A stretch of DNA of 64,000 bases from Sulfurovum indicum (GTDB lineage Bacteria; Campylobacterota; Campylobacteria; Campylobacterales; Sulfurovaceae), in the NCBI RefSeq assembly GCF_014931715.1, contig NZ_CP063164.1, forward strand, positions 1,798,001 to 1,862,000, written 5' to 3'. This document shows positions 43,248 to 51,310 of the stretch, piece by piece (the stretch's first letter is position 1; each line of letters starts with the position of its first letter). The notes under the pieces are model-generated. The model was given only the letters and a program-made list of their open reading frames with translations, searched no databases and was not told the DNA's origin. A program made the translations under genes and the position numbers.

Positions 43248-43315
43248 GCACTGCAAAACAGTGCATACAATAACCCCTCACTCCTTACTCCTCACTCTAC
43301 ATGCTCTTATAAGAG
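43248..43315 (+). repeat. hairpin - heptamer - hairpin cassette between truB and ispE
   Basis: GCACTG and CAGTGC (43248-43264) form a hairpin. Then come 7-bp units CCTCACT, CCTTACT, CCTCACT (43276-43296), and a perfect palindrome CTCTTATAAGAG (43304-43315). The right arm of the palindrome carries AAGAGG, the Shine-Dalgarno site of ispE. The gap is also open as a 32-codon frame that overlaps both neighbours as ATGA. It occupies the place where csrA is found in relatives. Confidence 0.7.
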
Positions 43316-43324
43316 GTCTCTCTC

Positions 43325-44095
43325 ATGAGAATAACTGCCCATGCCAAAGTCAACATTTTTCTAAAGATCACAGGGCACAAAGAAGGATACCACACCCTTC
43401 TTTCCCGCTTTATGCGGGTTGATGACCTTTACGATACCCTTACACTTATTCCGGAAAAATGTGAAACCTTCACCATTGAAGGATGCGGAGATATCCCTAC
43501 TGATTCAAATACCATCTATAAGGCTTTTCAAATACTGCAGGAATATACCGGCTCAAAAAAACTGAAACACTTTTTTGAAAACCATAAAGTCGTTGTAGAA
43601 AAACATATCCCCTCACAGGCAGGACTTGGTGGAGGAAGCTCAGATGCTGCTGCTTTCATACGGCTTGTCAATGAAGTATGCAGCCTTGATATCCCTGTTG
43701 AGACACTGGCCGAACTTGGCAGCCGTGTCGGTGCGGACCTTCCCTTCTTCATCTACAACTATCCTTCAGCCAATGTCTCAGGCTTTGGAGAGCTCGTAGA
43801 AGCCTTCGAAGAGGAGACGTTGCCTCTGGAACTCTTTACCCCTGATATCGGATGTGATACAGCATTGGTCTACAAAACCTTTAAACAACATCTTTTAAAT
43901 GATATTACCCTTTGCAGTTTCACAGGATGGGAGAAGTACAGGAGTAAAGATCTTCTTGAGCTCATTGCTGATCCTGTCATGCTTAATGATCTGTATGCTG
44001 CTGCACTTATCGCCTACCCTGAGCTTAAAAAGAGAGCCCCTGAAAGCTGGTTCTTTTCAGGAAGCGGAAGTACCTTTTTCCGAATAAAAACTTAG
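43325..44095 (+). CDS. ispE: 4-diphosphocytidyl-2-C-methyl-D-erythritol kinase
   Basis: The 256-residue GHMP kinase begins with ITAHAKVNIFLKITGHKEGYH (key residues AKVN), has the ATP loop IPSQAGLGGGSSDAAAF near residue 90-105 and a C-terminal FFSGSGSTFF motif. It phosphorylates CDP-methylerythritol in the non-mevalonate isoprenoid pathway. Relatives carry truB-csrA-ispE-smpB in a row; here csrA is missing and smpB is 14 kb away. The 3' end overlaps a convergent membrane-protein gene by 4 bp. Confidence 0.93.
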   Translation: MRITAHAKVNIFLKITGHKEGYHTLLSRFMRVDDLYDTLTLIPEKCETFTIEGCGDIPTDSNTIYKAFQILQEYTGSKKLKHFFENHKVVVEKHIPSQAGLGGGSSDAAAFIRLVNEVCSLDIPVETLAELGSRVGADLPFFIYNYPSANVSGFGELVEAFEEETLPLELFTPDIGCDTALVYKTFKQHLLNDITLCSFTGWEKYRSKDLLELIADPVMLNDLYAAALIAYPELKKRAPESWFFSGSGSTFFRIKT

Positions 44096-44673
44096 TGTTC
44101 TGCAGCATTTGCCAGGATCTGCCTGCGAATTTGTGACGCACTTTTGCTGCTTTGTTCATCAAGTTCTCCGACCAGATCTTTACGGATATGCACGGTCAGC
44201 TTTGCCAATGCCTCTGCAAGCAGATCCTCATCAGTGTCACTTACATGCTTATCCTGGGCAATTTGGTGATGAAATACCTTTAGAAACTTCTGATACTCTT
44301 CCAAAACGGCCGGAGAAGCAACGATAGCTAAGCGATGGGTATGAAACTGTAACTGTATCAACTCATCCTGTGTAATATTACGGTGTAGTACGATCGACTC
44401 AATGCGATCAATAAGATCACGATAGGTTTCTGTTTTAAGTTCAATGAACTTGACACTCTGCTCCTTTTCCAGTTCAACAGAAGTCTGCTTGTTCAGAAGC
44501 ATTGCTGTAATAAGTATCGTCGCCAATGTTCCCAACACAACCAGAATGATCTCCTGAGTAAAGGGCATTTTATCTGATACATGATAAGCCAGACGCAAAA
44601 AGAGGTACCCCCCTACGAAAAGTATGATACTTAGCAGCATCATAAGAATATTGTTTTTGATCACTTGGTTCAT
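44092..44673 (-). CDS. hypothetical membrane protein with coiled-coil tail
   Basis: The 193-residue product has two N-terminal membrane helices (ILMMLLSIILFVGGYLFL and EIILVVLGTLATILITAML). A long helical cytosolic domain follows, rich in Glu/Gln/His, with a QLQFHTHRLAIVASPAVL segment. I do not recognise the family. It stands alone on the minus strand next to ispE, downstream of the Hsp20 operon. Confidence 0.65.
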   Translation of the reverse strand: MNQVIKNNILMMLLSIILFVGGYLFLRLAYHVSDKMPFTQEIILVVLGTLATILITAMLLNKQTSVELEKEQSVKFIELKTETYRDLIDRIESIVLHRNITQDELIQLQFHTHRLAIVASPAVLEEYQKFLKVFHHQIAQDKHVSDTDEDLLAEALAKLTVHIRKDLVGELDEQSSKSASQIRRQILANAAEH

Positions 44674-44760
44674 CTTTTGCCTTTTTCTTTTTATAGGGGA
44701 ATAACAGACTAAGATAGTAACATAGTGGGATTGAAATGCGGGTTAGTACCCGCATCATCA

Positions 44761-45186
44761 TTAGTTGACGGCAATACTTTTCGCCTTGCGTGACTCTTCT
44801 TTCTCTAACGAAATATAAAGTCTTCCATCCTCATACTTGGCATTGATCTTCTCTTTATCAATCCCTTCAGGCAGAATGAAGCTTCTTGAAATTATACCAA
44901 AGCTACTCTCGCAGAGGTAATAGTCCTCTTTTTTCACTTCATGCTTCATCTTTCTAACCGCTTTGACCGTTAGAATATTGTCTTCCAGCTGCAGTTGGAT
45001 ATCTTCTTTGTTTACACCGGGAAGATCAACCTCTATGGCAAAACCGTCACTTCCTTTTTTTGCCAGGTTGGCAAACGGAAGGTGGCTGGCAACATTCGCA
45101 AAGGTTTCTTTCGCTACTTCCAGCCCTTTTTCAACTTTTTCTTCGACTGTATTGGCTACTTCTTTTGCTGTTTTTACAACATCCAT
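44761..45186 (-). CDS. small heat shock protein, Hsp20 family (second of two)
   Basis: The 141-residue protein has an alpha-crystallin domain (about 45-135): FAIEVDLPGVNKEDIQLQLE, shown here up to 20 residues, SFILPEGIDKEKI and the KYEDGRLYISL motif. The N-terminal arm is atypical, Lys/Glu/Ala-rich (AKEVANTVEEKVEKG), unlike the paralogue upstream. These holdases bind unfolding proteins. It is 23 bp downstream of the other Hsp20 gene; the two differ enough to be separate subtypes that may co-assemble. Confidence 0.9.
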   Translation of the reverse strand: MDVVKTAKEVANTVEEKVEKGLEVAKETFANVASHLPFANLAKKGSDGFAIEVDLPGVNKEDIQLQLEDNILTVKAVRKMKHEVKKEDYYLCESSFGIISRSFILPEGIDKEKINAKYEDGRLYISLEKEESRKAKSIAVN

Positions 45187-45209
45187 TTCAAACCTCCTTA
45201 CAGAAAATC

Positions 45210-45653
45210 TTACTTGATCTCGATCTTTCTGGGTTTATTATCTTCTTCTTTAAGTTTTGGAATGGTTACCTCAAGTACACCGTCTTTTGATTCAGCATGA
45301 ATGTTCTCTACATCTATCTTCTCCGGAAGCGTAAAACTTCTGCTGAATTTTCCATAGCGGCTCTCTACTTTATAGTAATCATCCTCTTTCACCTCATCTT
45401 TGTATTTTCTCTCACCCGAGATGGTCAATACATTATCTTCGGTCGTGATCTCTATATCCTCTTTTTTGATACCGGGGAGATCCAACTCGACATGATAGGC
45501 ATCTTCACCCTCTCTTGTATTCACTGCCGGGATGAATGATGCAATGCTGCTATCTTCTTTCACCGGATCAAACTGGTTCATCAGAGAGTGAAGCACCTCA
45601 AATCCTTTTCTAATATCCAGATCATTATATGGGTTATATCTTGTTACCAACAT
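45210..45653 (-). CDS. small heat shock protein, Hsp20 family (first of two)
   Basis: The 147-residue protein is a class A-like bacterial sHSP: N-terminal arm MLVTRYNPYNDLDIRKGFEV, alpha-crystallin domain with VELDLPGIKKEDIEI, RSFTLPEKIDVENI and the ESKDGVLEVTIPK motif, then a short IEIK tail with the I-x-I anchor. AAGGAGTC precedes the ATG. A hairpin (45670-45683) lies in its leader. It follows the yfdX gene by 94 bp and is probably in the same operon. Confidence 0.92.
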   Translation of the reverse strand: MLVTRYNPYNDLDIRKGFEVLHSLMNQFDPVKEDSSIASFIPAVNTREGEDAYHVELDLPGIKKEDIEITTEDNVLTISGERKYKDEVKEDDYYKVESRYGKFSRSFTLPEKIDVENIHAESKDGVLEVTIPKLKEEDNKPRKIEIK

Positions 45654-45669
45654 TTCTGACTCCTTCTGC

Positions 45670-45683
45670 TACCCTTGAGGGTA
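45670..45683 (-). promoter_or_regulatory. hairpin in the hsp20 leader
   Basis: TACCC and GGGTA pair around a 4-nt loop, about 8 nt upstream of the AAGGAG of the first hsp20 gene. It may be an intercistronic processing or stability element. It does not pair with the Shine-Dalgarno site, so a ROSE-type thermometer is not supported. Confidence 0.4.
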
Positions 45684-45747
45684 CCTTTGTTTTTTTATTA
45701 TTTTATATCATTTCTCTCATTTTCAATGCTACCTAAGTTGCATTTGT

Positions 45748-46641
45748 TTACTTTTCACTGAAAGAAATGACCTTTGATTTGAACTCTTTGAGTTTCTCCG
45801 TCAATGATTCAAAGAGTTTTTCTGCTTTATTTTTGCCTTTGATCTCTTTTTGTACTTCTTTTATCTTTTCATGGAGCATTTTATATGTCGTTGCACTTTC
45901 ACTCACGTAGCCAAGCTTTTCTGCTACATCCAATGCATCTGATGCTGCATCCAGATACTTCAGTGCTCGTTCTTTGTCCTCTTTCGCAATGCGTGATGCT
46001 GCATTGATCAAATCTGCACTTTCAAGCAGCGGAATAGGCACGATCTCTGTTACTTCGGTAAAGGTACTCAAAGCGATATAAAGCACCTCCTTTGCTTTCT
46101 CAGGTTTGTTGTCATGCACATATTGTGCTGCCAGCTTCAGCGCATCCGGATAAGAGGCAAGCGGCAGGCTCAACACAGTAATATCGATCTCGCTCACCAG
46201 CGGGATCATCAGTGCTCTTGCCTCCTGTACCTTTCCGTCATCAAGCATCTTTTTGACTCTTTTAAGTGTGATATCAACATCCTTTGCCGTACCGACGAAC
46301 TCCTGTACTCTGATCAGATTATTGACCGGCAGAAGTTTTGGCGCATCTTTGGCTGCCAGGATCACTTCCAGTTTACCCAGTGCTTTTTCCAGATCTTCCG
46401 TTGCCTTTTTGGCATCTTTGTGCTCCAGGTCGATCACTGCACGCTGTGCAAACTTTAATGACTCAATTGCTTCTGCTGCAAGCTTTTTCTGATGATTCCT
46501 TGCATCCTCTTTGGCATTACTGATCGCAATCTCTTTAACCTCTTTTACCGTTGCATCTTTGGCTGCCTGCTCTTTGGCAATACCTGCCGTTCCCAACAAA
46601 AGTGATGCTGTGATTGCCGAAAGTAGTAGCTTTTTCATCAT
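45748..46641 (-). CDS. YfdX-family periplasmic stress protein
   Basis: The 297-residue protein has a signal peptide (LLLSAITASLLLGTAGIA). Helical repeats follow with the YfdX pattern: DARNHQKKLAAEAIESLKFA, then LMIPLVSEIDITVLSLPLAS and AAQYVHDNKPEKAKEVL. YfdX proteins in enterobacteria are tied to acid and multidrug stress; the molecular role is poorly known. It is the first gene of the yfdX-hsp20-hsp20 group. The last ~50 residues form an extra Lys-rich helix. Confidence 0.8.
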   Translation of the reverse strand: MMKKLLLSAITASLLLGTAGIAKEQAAKDATVKEVKEIAISNAKEDARNHQKKLAAEAIESLKFAQRAVIDLEHKDAKKATEDLEKALGKLEVILAAKDAPKLLPVNNLIRVQEFVGTAKDVDITLKRVKKMLDDGKVQEARALMIPLVSEIDITVLSLPLASYPDALKLAAQYVHDNKPEKAKEVLYIALSTFTEVTEIVPIPLLESADLINAASRIAKEDKERALKYLDAASDALDVAEKLGYVSESATTYKMLHEKIKEVQKEIKGKNKAEKLFESLTEKLKEFKSKVISFSEK

Positions 46642-46673
46642 TGACTCCTTGTATCTGAAGTTATTGTGCAGTT

Positions 46674-46731
46674 TATTACCGTACCAATTAAATACCTCAA
46701 TTTTTTGAGGTATTTAGTCGGTGCGGTAATA
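46674..46731. mobile_element. minimal palindromic element A' (terminal repeats only)
   Basis: Two 26-bp arms (46675-46700 and 46705-46730; 23 of 26 complementary) are separated by four T, with TA at both edges. The arms are nearly those of element A (ATTACCGTACCAATTAAATA on the left). The whole internal region of about 215 bp is missing. It lies in the leader of yfdX, where it would form a large hairpin in the mRNA. Confidence 0.85.
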
Positions 46732-46756
46732 GTGTAAGCGACTAAATCATAATAAA

Positions 46757-46791
46757 ATTATAGGGAGCTGTATGAAATGTTGAATGCAACA
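46757..46791 (-). promoter_or_regulatory. promoter and palindromic operator of the yfdX-hsp20 operon
   Basis: TATAAT on the minus strand (46757-46762) is a good -10 box. The palindrome TGTTG-AATG-CAACA (46778-46791) covers the expected -35 position. A second dyad TGCAAC-AAAA-GTTGCA (46785-46800) overlaps it. This looks like a binding site for a stress regulator. Confidence 0.5.
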
Positions 46792-46813
46792 AAAGTTGCA
46801 TTTTGAAAAAATT

Positions 46814-47482
46814 TTAGAAAAGATTTATTTTGTCAAGCAGTTTATTTGCATCAAGGATCTGTACATTCTTGTTCTTCGTTTCTATCATCCCCTCTGCTTT
46901 CAATGCTTTGAGGTGACGCTCTACTACATGACGTACCGTACCAATAAGTTTCGCGATCTCTGAATTGGAAAGTCCCTGGATAAGCTTGTATTTAAGCCTG
47001 TTGTTGGGATCCAGGTTCTGCAAAAGGAGTTTTATGAGACGTTCAGAAGTAGAATAGAGGGAAAGATCGGTTGCCAGCTCTTCCATATGACGCATCTGCT
47101 GTGCCAGATAAGGGAAAAACATACGATTGAACGACTCATTGGTACGCAAGAGTTCTCTGACCTCTTCTATGGGCAGCTGCATTACTTCAGAATCTTCCAG
47201 TGCTTCATACATCACATCATGGGCCTGCCCGTCAAGCAATACAATAGTATCAAACATATCACCTTCTCTTAAAATGAAAACTGTCTGCTCTTTTCCATTG
47301 TTAAAGTTCAATTGATAACTTTTGATCCTTCCGCTTAAAACAATATAAAAGTAGTGCAGCAGCTCATCTCCGCTAAAAAGTGTTTCTCCTTTTTTAAAAG
47401 AGAGCCGCTTGGTATAACGGCTGATCTCATTTTGTGCGTGGTTGTCCAAATTGTAAAACGGTACGACTTTATCAGGAAGCAC
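46814..47482 (-). CDS. Crp/Fnr-family transcriptional regulator
   Basis: The 222-residue protein has a cyclic-nucleotide-type beta-barrel sensor domain (KKGETLFSGDELLHYFYIV to MQLPIEEV), a long dimer helix and a C-terminal helix-turn-helix (LSNSEIAKLIGTVRHVVERH). It lacks the N-terminal cysteine cluster of FNR, so it does not look like an iron-sulfur sensor. In Campylobacterota such regulators respond to nitrosative or oxidative stress. It lies directly upstream of the yfdX-hsp20 genes on the same strand and is a natural candidate to regulate them, which is inference. Confidence 0.88.
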   Translation of the reverse strand: MLPDKVVPFYNLDNHAQNEISRYTKRLSFKKGETLFSGDELLHYFYIVLSGRIKSYQLNFNNGKEQTVFILREGDMFDTIVLLDGQAHDVMYEALEDSEVMQLPIEEVRELLRTNESFNRMFFPYLAQQMRHMEELATDLSLYSTSERLIKLLLQNLDPNNRLKYKLIQGLSNSEIAKLIGTVRHVVERHLKALKAEGMIETKNKNVQILDANKLLDKINLF

Positions 47483-47499
47483 GCAACTCCTTTTTTGGT

Positions 47500-48255
47500 T
47501 TAGTTTCTCATATCTAATTCTATCCCATTCCAGCCAAATATTTGCAATACTCGTTCAAAATATGTATCAAATCCTGCCTCTATAAGAAGAGACTCTTCTG
47601 TTACCGGATGCAGCAGTCTCATCCGGTATGCATGCAGAAGCAGACGATGTACATCAAATTTCTCTCTGAAAAGTCTGTTGTGCTCTCCCCGGCCATGTTT
47701 GGTATCTCCCACGATAGGATGGGAAATATGCTTCATATGACGGCGCAGCTGATGCTTTCTGCCGGTTTTCGGGTATAGCGATACCAAAGAGTAGCGTGCC
47801 GCAGGATATCTGCCTACCTGATAAGGCAACTCTACCGTAGCAAACCGTTCATACTCCGTCAGTGCCTCCTGCTCCTCTTTGGTAATACCGGATTTTTTCT
47901 GGGCTTTGGTATCGAGCATCTGTTTTAAAGGATGGTCTATAAGCCCTTTCTCCCGGATATACCCTCGGACCACCGCCAGATACTGTTTCTCTACTTCCCC
48001 GTTCCGGAAAGCTTCTGAGAGCTTTTGTGCGACCGTCTCATCCAATGCAAAAAGCAGTACACCCGATGTCGGTTTATCCAAACGGTGTACCGGATAGACA
48101 TACTGCCCTATCTGATCACGTACCTCCTGCAGTGCAAAGCGTGTCTCATGTCTGTCTATGGGAGAGCGGTGTACCAGCAAACCGGAGGGTTTGTTCACTG
48201 CAACGATATACGGGTCCCTGTAGAGGATTTTCAGACAACAGGACTTATCGGACAT
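47500..48255 (-). CDS. RluA-family pseudouridine synthase, TruC-like
   Basis: The 251-residue protein has the RluA catalytic motif HRLDKPTSGVLLFAL (active-site Asp about 59) and the C-terminal GRKHQLRRHMKHISHPIVGD block. There is no S4 domain, which fits TruC (tRNA U65) better than RluC/D. The start overlaps the wecB stop by 1 bp, making it the last gene of the exopolysaccharide operon by position though not by function. Confidence 0.85.
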   Translation of the reverse strand: MSDKSCCLKILYRDPYIVAVNKPSGLLVHRSPIDRHETRFALQEVRDQIGQYVYPVHRLDKPTSGVLLFALDETVAQKLSEAFRNGEVEKQYLAVVRGYIREKGLIDHPLKQMLDTKAQKKSGITKEEQEALTEYERFATVELPYQVGRYPAARYSLVSLYPKTGRKHQLRRHMKHISHPIVGDTKHGRGEHNRLFREKFDVHRLLLHAYRMRLLHPVTEESLLIEAGFDTYFERVLQIFGWNGIELDMRN

Positions 48256-49394
48256 TACAGATGTGCTTCAATAAATGCTGCAATTCTCTCCGAAGCCTTG
48301 CCGTCTCCGTAAGGATTGTGTGCCTGACTCATTAAGAGATACTGCTGCGGATCATCCAATACTCTTTGTGTCTCTCGGACTATTCTCTCTGTATCGGTAC
48401 CGACCAGTCGTACTGTACCGATCTCCACTGCTTCCGGACGCTCAGTCTCATGCCGCATCAAAAGTACCGGTTTTCCAAGACTCGGAGCCTCTTCCTGTAT
48501 CCCCCCGCTGTCTGTCAATATCAGGTAGGCATGGTACATCAGATAGATGAATACTTCATAGTCTAACGGATCCGACAGATAGATATTCTCTATACCACTC
48601 AACATTTGCTTTACCGGTCCCTGCACATGAGGATTCAAGTGTACCGGATATACGATGTCAATACCGGGATTGCTTAATGCCAATGTTCTGATCGCTTCAC
48701 AGATATGGATAAAACCTTCACCAAAATTCTCACGCCTGTGTCCCGTGACCAGAATAAACTGCCGCTTGCCGAAAACCGGATAGGCAGCTTTTATCTTTGC
48801 AACGATCTCTTCACGCAATCTGCTTTCCTCTTCAATATGACGAAGCGTCATAAAGAGTGTATCTATCACCGTATTGCCTGTCACAACGATCTTCTCTTCG
48901 GCTATTCCGCTTTTTAGAAGATTCTTTTTAGCCTGCAGCGTGGGTGCAAAATGATACGTTGCCAGTACCGCTACCATTCTCCTGTTTCCCTCTTCCGGCC
49001 AGGGGCTGTAGATATCTCCCGTACGAAGCCCGGCTTCCACATGACCTACGGATATTTTCTGATAGAATGCAGCCAGTGCTGTGATCGAAGTGGTCGTTGT
49101 ATCACCATGTACCAGAACAAGGTCCGGCATATACTCCTGCAGTACCATTTTCATTTTCAGAAGAATACGTGAAGAGATATCATAAAGATCCTGATCAGGC
49201 TGCATGATATCAAGATCAAAATCCGGTTCGATCCCAAACAAAGCCAAGACCTGATCAAGCATCTGACGATGCTGTGCGGTCACACACAGTTTGACTTCAA
49301 CTTTTCCGCATAACTGCAAAGCCTTGACAACGGGAACCATTTTAATTGCTTCAGGCCTGGTCCCAAAAACCACCAATATTTTTTTCAAATACAA
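48255..49394 (-). CDS. wecB: UDP-N-acetylglucosamine 2-epimerase, non-hydrolysing
   Basis: The 379-residue GT-B-fold protein shows the family motifs VFGTRPEAIKMVPVV at the N-terminus, VHGDTTTTSITALAAF, HVEAGLRTGD, TGHRRENFGEG and DSGGIQEEAPSLGKPVLLMR (about 290-310). It interconverts UDP-GlcNAc and UDP-ManNAc. As the seventh gene of the exopolysaccharide operon it suggests that the polymer contains ManNAc or a derivative. No dehydrogenase (wecC) for ManNAcA is visible. Confidence 0.94.
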   Translation of the reverse strand: MYLKKILVVFGTRPEAIKMVPVVKALQLCGKVEVKLCVTAQHRQMLDQVLALFGIEPDFDLDIMQPDQDLYDISSRILLKMKMVLQEYMPDLVLVHGDTTTTSITALAAFYQKISVGHVEAGLRTGDIYSPWPEEGNRRMVAVLATYHFAPTLQAKKNLLKSGIAEEKIVVTGNTVIDTLFMTLRHIEEESRLREEIVAKIKAAYPVFGKRQFILVTGHRRENFGEGFIHICEAIRTLALSNPGIDIVYPVHLNPHVQGPVKQMLSGIENIYLSDPLDYEVFIYLMYHAYLILTDSGGIQEEAPSLGKPVLLMRHETERPEAVEIGTVRLVGTDTERIVRETQRVLDDPQQYLLMSQAHNPYGDGKASERIAAFIEAHL

Positions 49395-49400
49395 TCCTGT

Positions 49401-50315
49401 TTAAAATTCTTGAAAATAACCTATTCTGAAATTATACTTATCATATTCATTTTCTAAATTAAAATACCCTGTTTCTGCGTAAAATCCACTATCTTCATCC
49501 AGCCATTTTCGATATTTCAGGTAGACAGCAACCGTGTTCTGCTCTATCTGCTGATAATCCGGTGTAATGGTAGAGAGATAAGAGGGGTTGCCAAATGCAA
49601 CATCAACATAGACCCACTGGTCTTTCTCATGTCCGACACCCAGGCTGATAATATGTGAGGTAGAGTTGATTGAACCGGGATCACTCCGGTTGAAAAAGAT
49701 CCGATAACCTATATTGTAGTCGGCAGAATAGTAGGTAACCCCCAATGAACCGATGAAATCTTCATGTTCATCATGCTGATTGATATAAGCCAACCCTACC
49801 AGTCCGACAATATTTTTCTTCTCTCCAAAAAGATAGTTGAACTCATGATCTATCCTGAACGAAGGAAGATATATACTGTCTGTTCCGGCTGAGATCTGCG
49901 TATAGGTATAAAATCGTTCCATCCAGCCCTTATAAGCTCCGACCGCACCGAGAAAGCCGTTTCCTTCCACACGTGTTATCGCACTTCCCTGATACAGCAG
50001 TGTCAGATCATTCGATATCTTGTCGTAATAACGAAAATTCAAAGCTGTCCAGTCCTCATAGATACTGTAGGGGTCCAGATAGTCGTAGGAGATATCTACT
50101 TCAAGCCTGTCGTTTGGAAATCCAAAATTGATCTCTTCAATATCTTTTTGTGTACTTAGCTCTTCTGCCAGGGTACTGCGTTGCACCTCAACAGCATTAC
50201 GATAGAGTGAATCACCCTGAAAAGCTTCTGCAGATATACTTGCTGCTGCAATACATACTGCGAGCCTCATGCCTCTTGATATAAAACTTTTTTTTACTGC
50301 TTTCTCCATAATCAT
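49401..50315 (-). CDS. outer-membrane beta-barrel protein, YaiO-like
   Basis: The 304-residue protein has a signal peptide (VCIAAASISAEAFQG) and a short periplasmic segment. About ten or more amphipathic beta strands follow, ending in a C-terminal Phe (RIGYFQEF), the usual signature for outer-membrane insertion. Strand patterns such as NDLTLLYQGSAIT and TVAVYLKYRKW fit YaiO-type barrels. It is the likely outer-membrane component for polymer export or attachment. Export by this protein is inferred from operon context. Confidence 0.7.
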   Translation of the reverse strand: MIMEKAVKKSFISRGMRLAVCIAAASISAEAFQGDSLYRNAVEVQRSTLAEELSTQKDIEEINFGFPNDRLEVDISYDYLDPYSIYEDWTALNFRYYDKISNDLTLLYQGSAITRVEGNGFLGAVGAYKGWMERFYTYTQISAGTDSIYLPSFRIDHEFNYLFGEKKNIVGLVGLAYINQHDEHEDFIGSLGVTYYSADYNIGYRIFFNRSDPGSINSTSHIISLGVGHEKDQWVYVDVAFGNPSYLSTITPDYQQIEQNTVAVYLKYRKWLDEDSGFYAETGYFNLENEYDKYNFRIGYFQEF

Positions 50316-50320
50316 ACCTT

Positions 50321-51310
50321 TCAGAGATTGTTCTTCAGAGCAAAAGCTTTTGCCCGTTCAAAAATGATCAACTGTTCCATAGCGATCTTCGGATCATGGC
50401 CACTGACATATTTACCTCCCCTCTCTTGACGGAAGGCTTCCATATTGACTGCCTTCCTGTGGATCAGAGCTTTGATCTTCTGCCATAAGTTTTGAGCCGT
50501 CTCTTTACTCATCTGCTCACCCCAAAATGCCAAAATATGCATCTGTGCGAACATATCCGGATAAAAAACACTCTCAACACTTTCGTACCGTTTGTCCCCC
50601 TCTTTTGCCCAAGCAAAAAGACCGGAGGAACTATTGTATAACTGACTGAGTATAGCACTTTTAAGCTCATTTTGAAATGAAGTATACGCTTTGATCTGCT
50701 GATTCTCATCCTCTCTTCCAAACACTCTGGCAAGAGAGATATAGGCTTTCAGCCCCATCCATGACTCCACGTTATCCATAAGATATTTGATTTGATAGTT
50801 TTTAAACGGTAAAGCCTTTACCAATCCGTCACTGCTGTCACGAAGATGATAGATCAGATAAACCGTATCTTTCAAAGCAGGAAATATCTTTTCAATAAAC
50901 TGTTTGTCCCCACTCTTTTCATAATAGTCTGCAACCAGATAAAGGAACATGCCTGCATATCCGTCTGCAGAATCATATCGTGCATAGGAGTACTCCTTAC
51001 CATCATGAAGATCGATACTGTAATCATAAACCGTTCCGCTGACTCCGAAACAGTCTATTCTGTTTATATGGTCAACATACCATTGTATAAACCTCTTTAC
51101 CATATCATTATGGCCTCCATATCTCAACAGATCCAATGCATAGATCATAGTCATATAGGGAGAGACCCTATTCTTTTTCTCCAATGGAATGAACTTTTCA
51201 TTGATAGCAAGCAGCGGATGGTTCTGGTATGAAAAAAGCCTACTCATACCTAAAAACCATATGATAGTCAGTACTGTTAGTTTCTGTCGGTACATAATAG
51301 TATAATTCAT
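50321..51310 (-). CDS. predicted secreted (alpha/alpha)6-barrel glycosidase-like protein
   Basis: The product has up to 329 residues. It shows helical hairpins typical of six-hairpin glycosidases, with aromatic/acidic motifs YSYARYDSADGYAGMFLY and DNVESWMGLKAYI and a VFYPDMFAQM block. The exact GH family is not recognised. The start is uncertain: from 51310 it has a signal-peptide-like segment (LTVLTIIWFLG) but overlaps the deacetylase gene by 71 bp; from 51247 it overlaps by 8 bp but has no signal. It likely trims or degrades the polymer in the periplasm. Confidence 0.62.
   Translation of the reverse strand: MNYTIMYRQKLTVLTIIWFLGMSRLFSYQNHPLLAINEKFIPLEKKNRVSPYMTMIYALDLLRYGGHNDMVKRFIQWYVDHINRIDCFGVSGTVYDYSIDLHDGKEYSYARYDSADGYAGMFLYLVADYYEKSGDKQFIEKIFPALKDTVYLIYHLRDSSDGLVKALPFKNYQIKYLMDNVESWMGLKAYISLARVFGREDENQQIKAYTSFQNELKSAILSQLYNSSSGLFAWAKEGDKRYESVESVFYPDMFAQMHILAFWGEQMSKETAQNLWQKIKALIHRKAVNMEAFRQERGGKYVSGHDPKIAMEQLIIFERAKAFALKNNL

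Noticed and set aside
43230-43328. A 32-codon gene between truB and ispE.
   Set aside because: Its codons are mostly the hairpin and heptamer DNA, and the peptide resembles no family; the ATGA overlaps may be chance. Kept as an observation only.
45670-45683. ROSE-type RNA thermometer before hsp20.
   Set aside because: The hairpin does not pair with the Shine-Dalgarno site and lacks the UYGCU motif.
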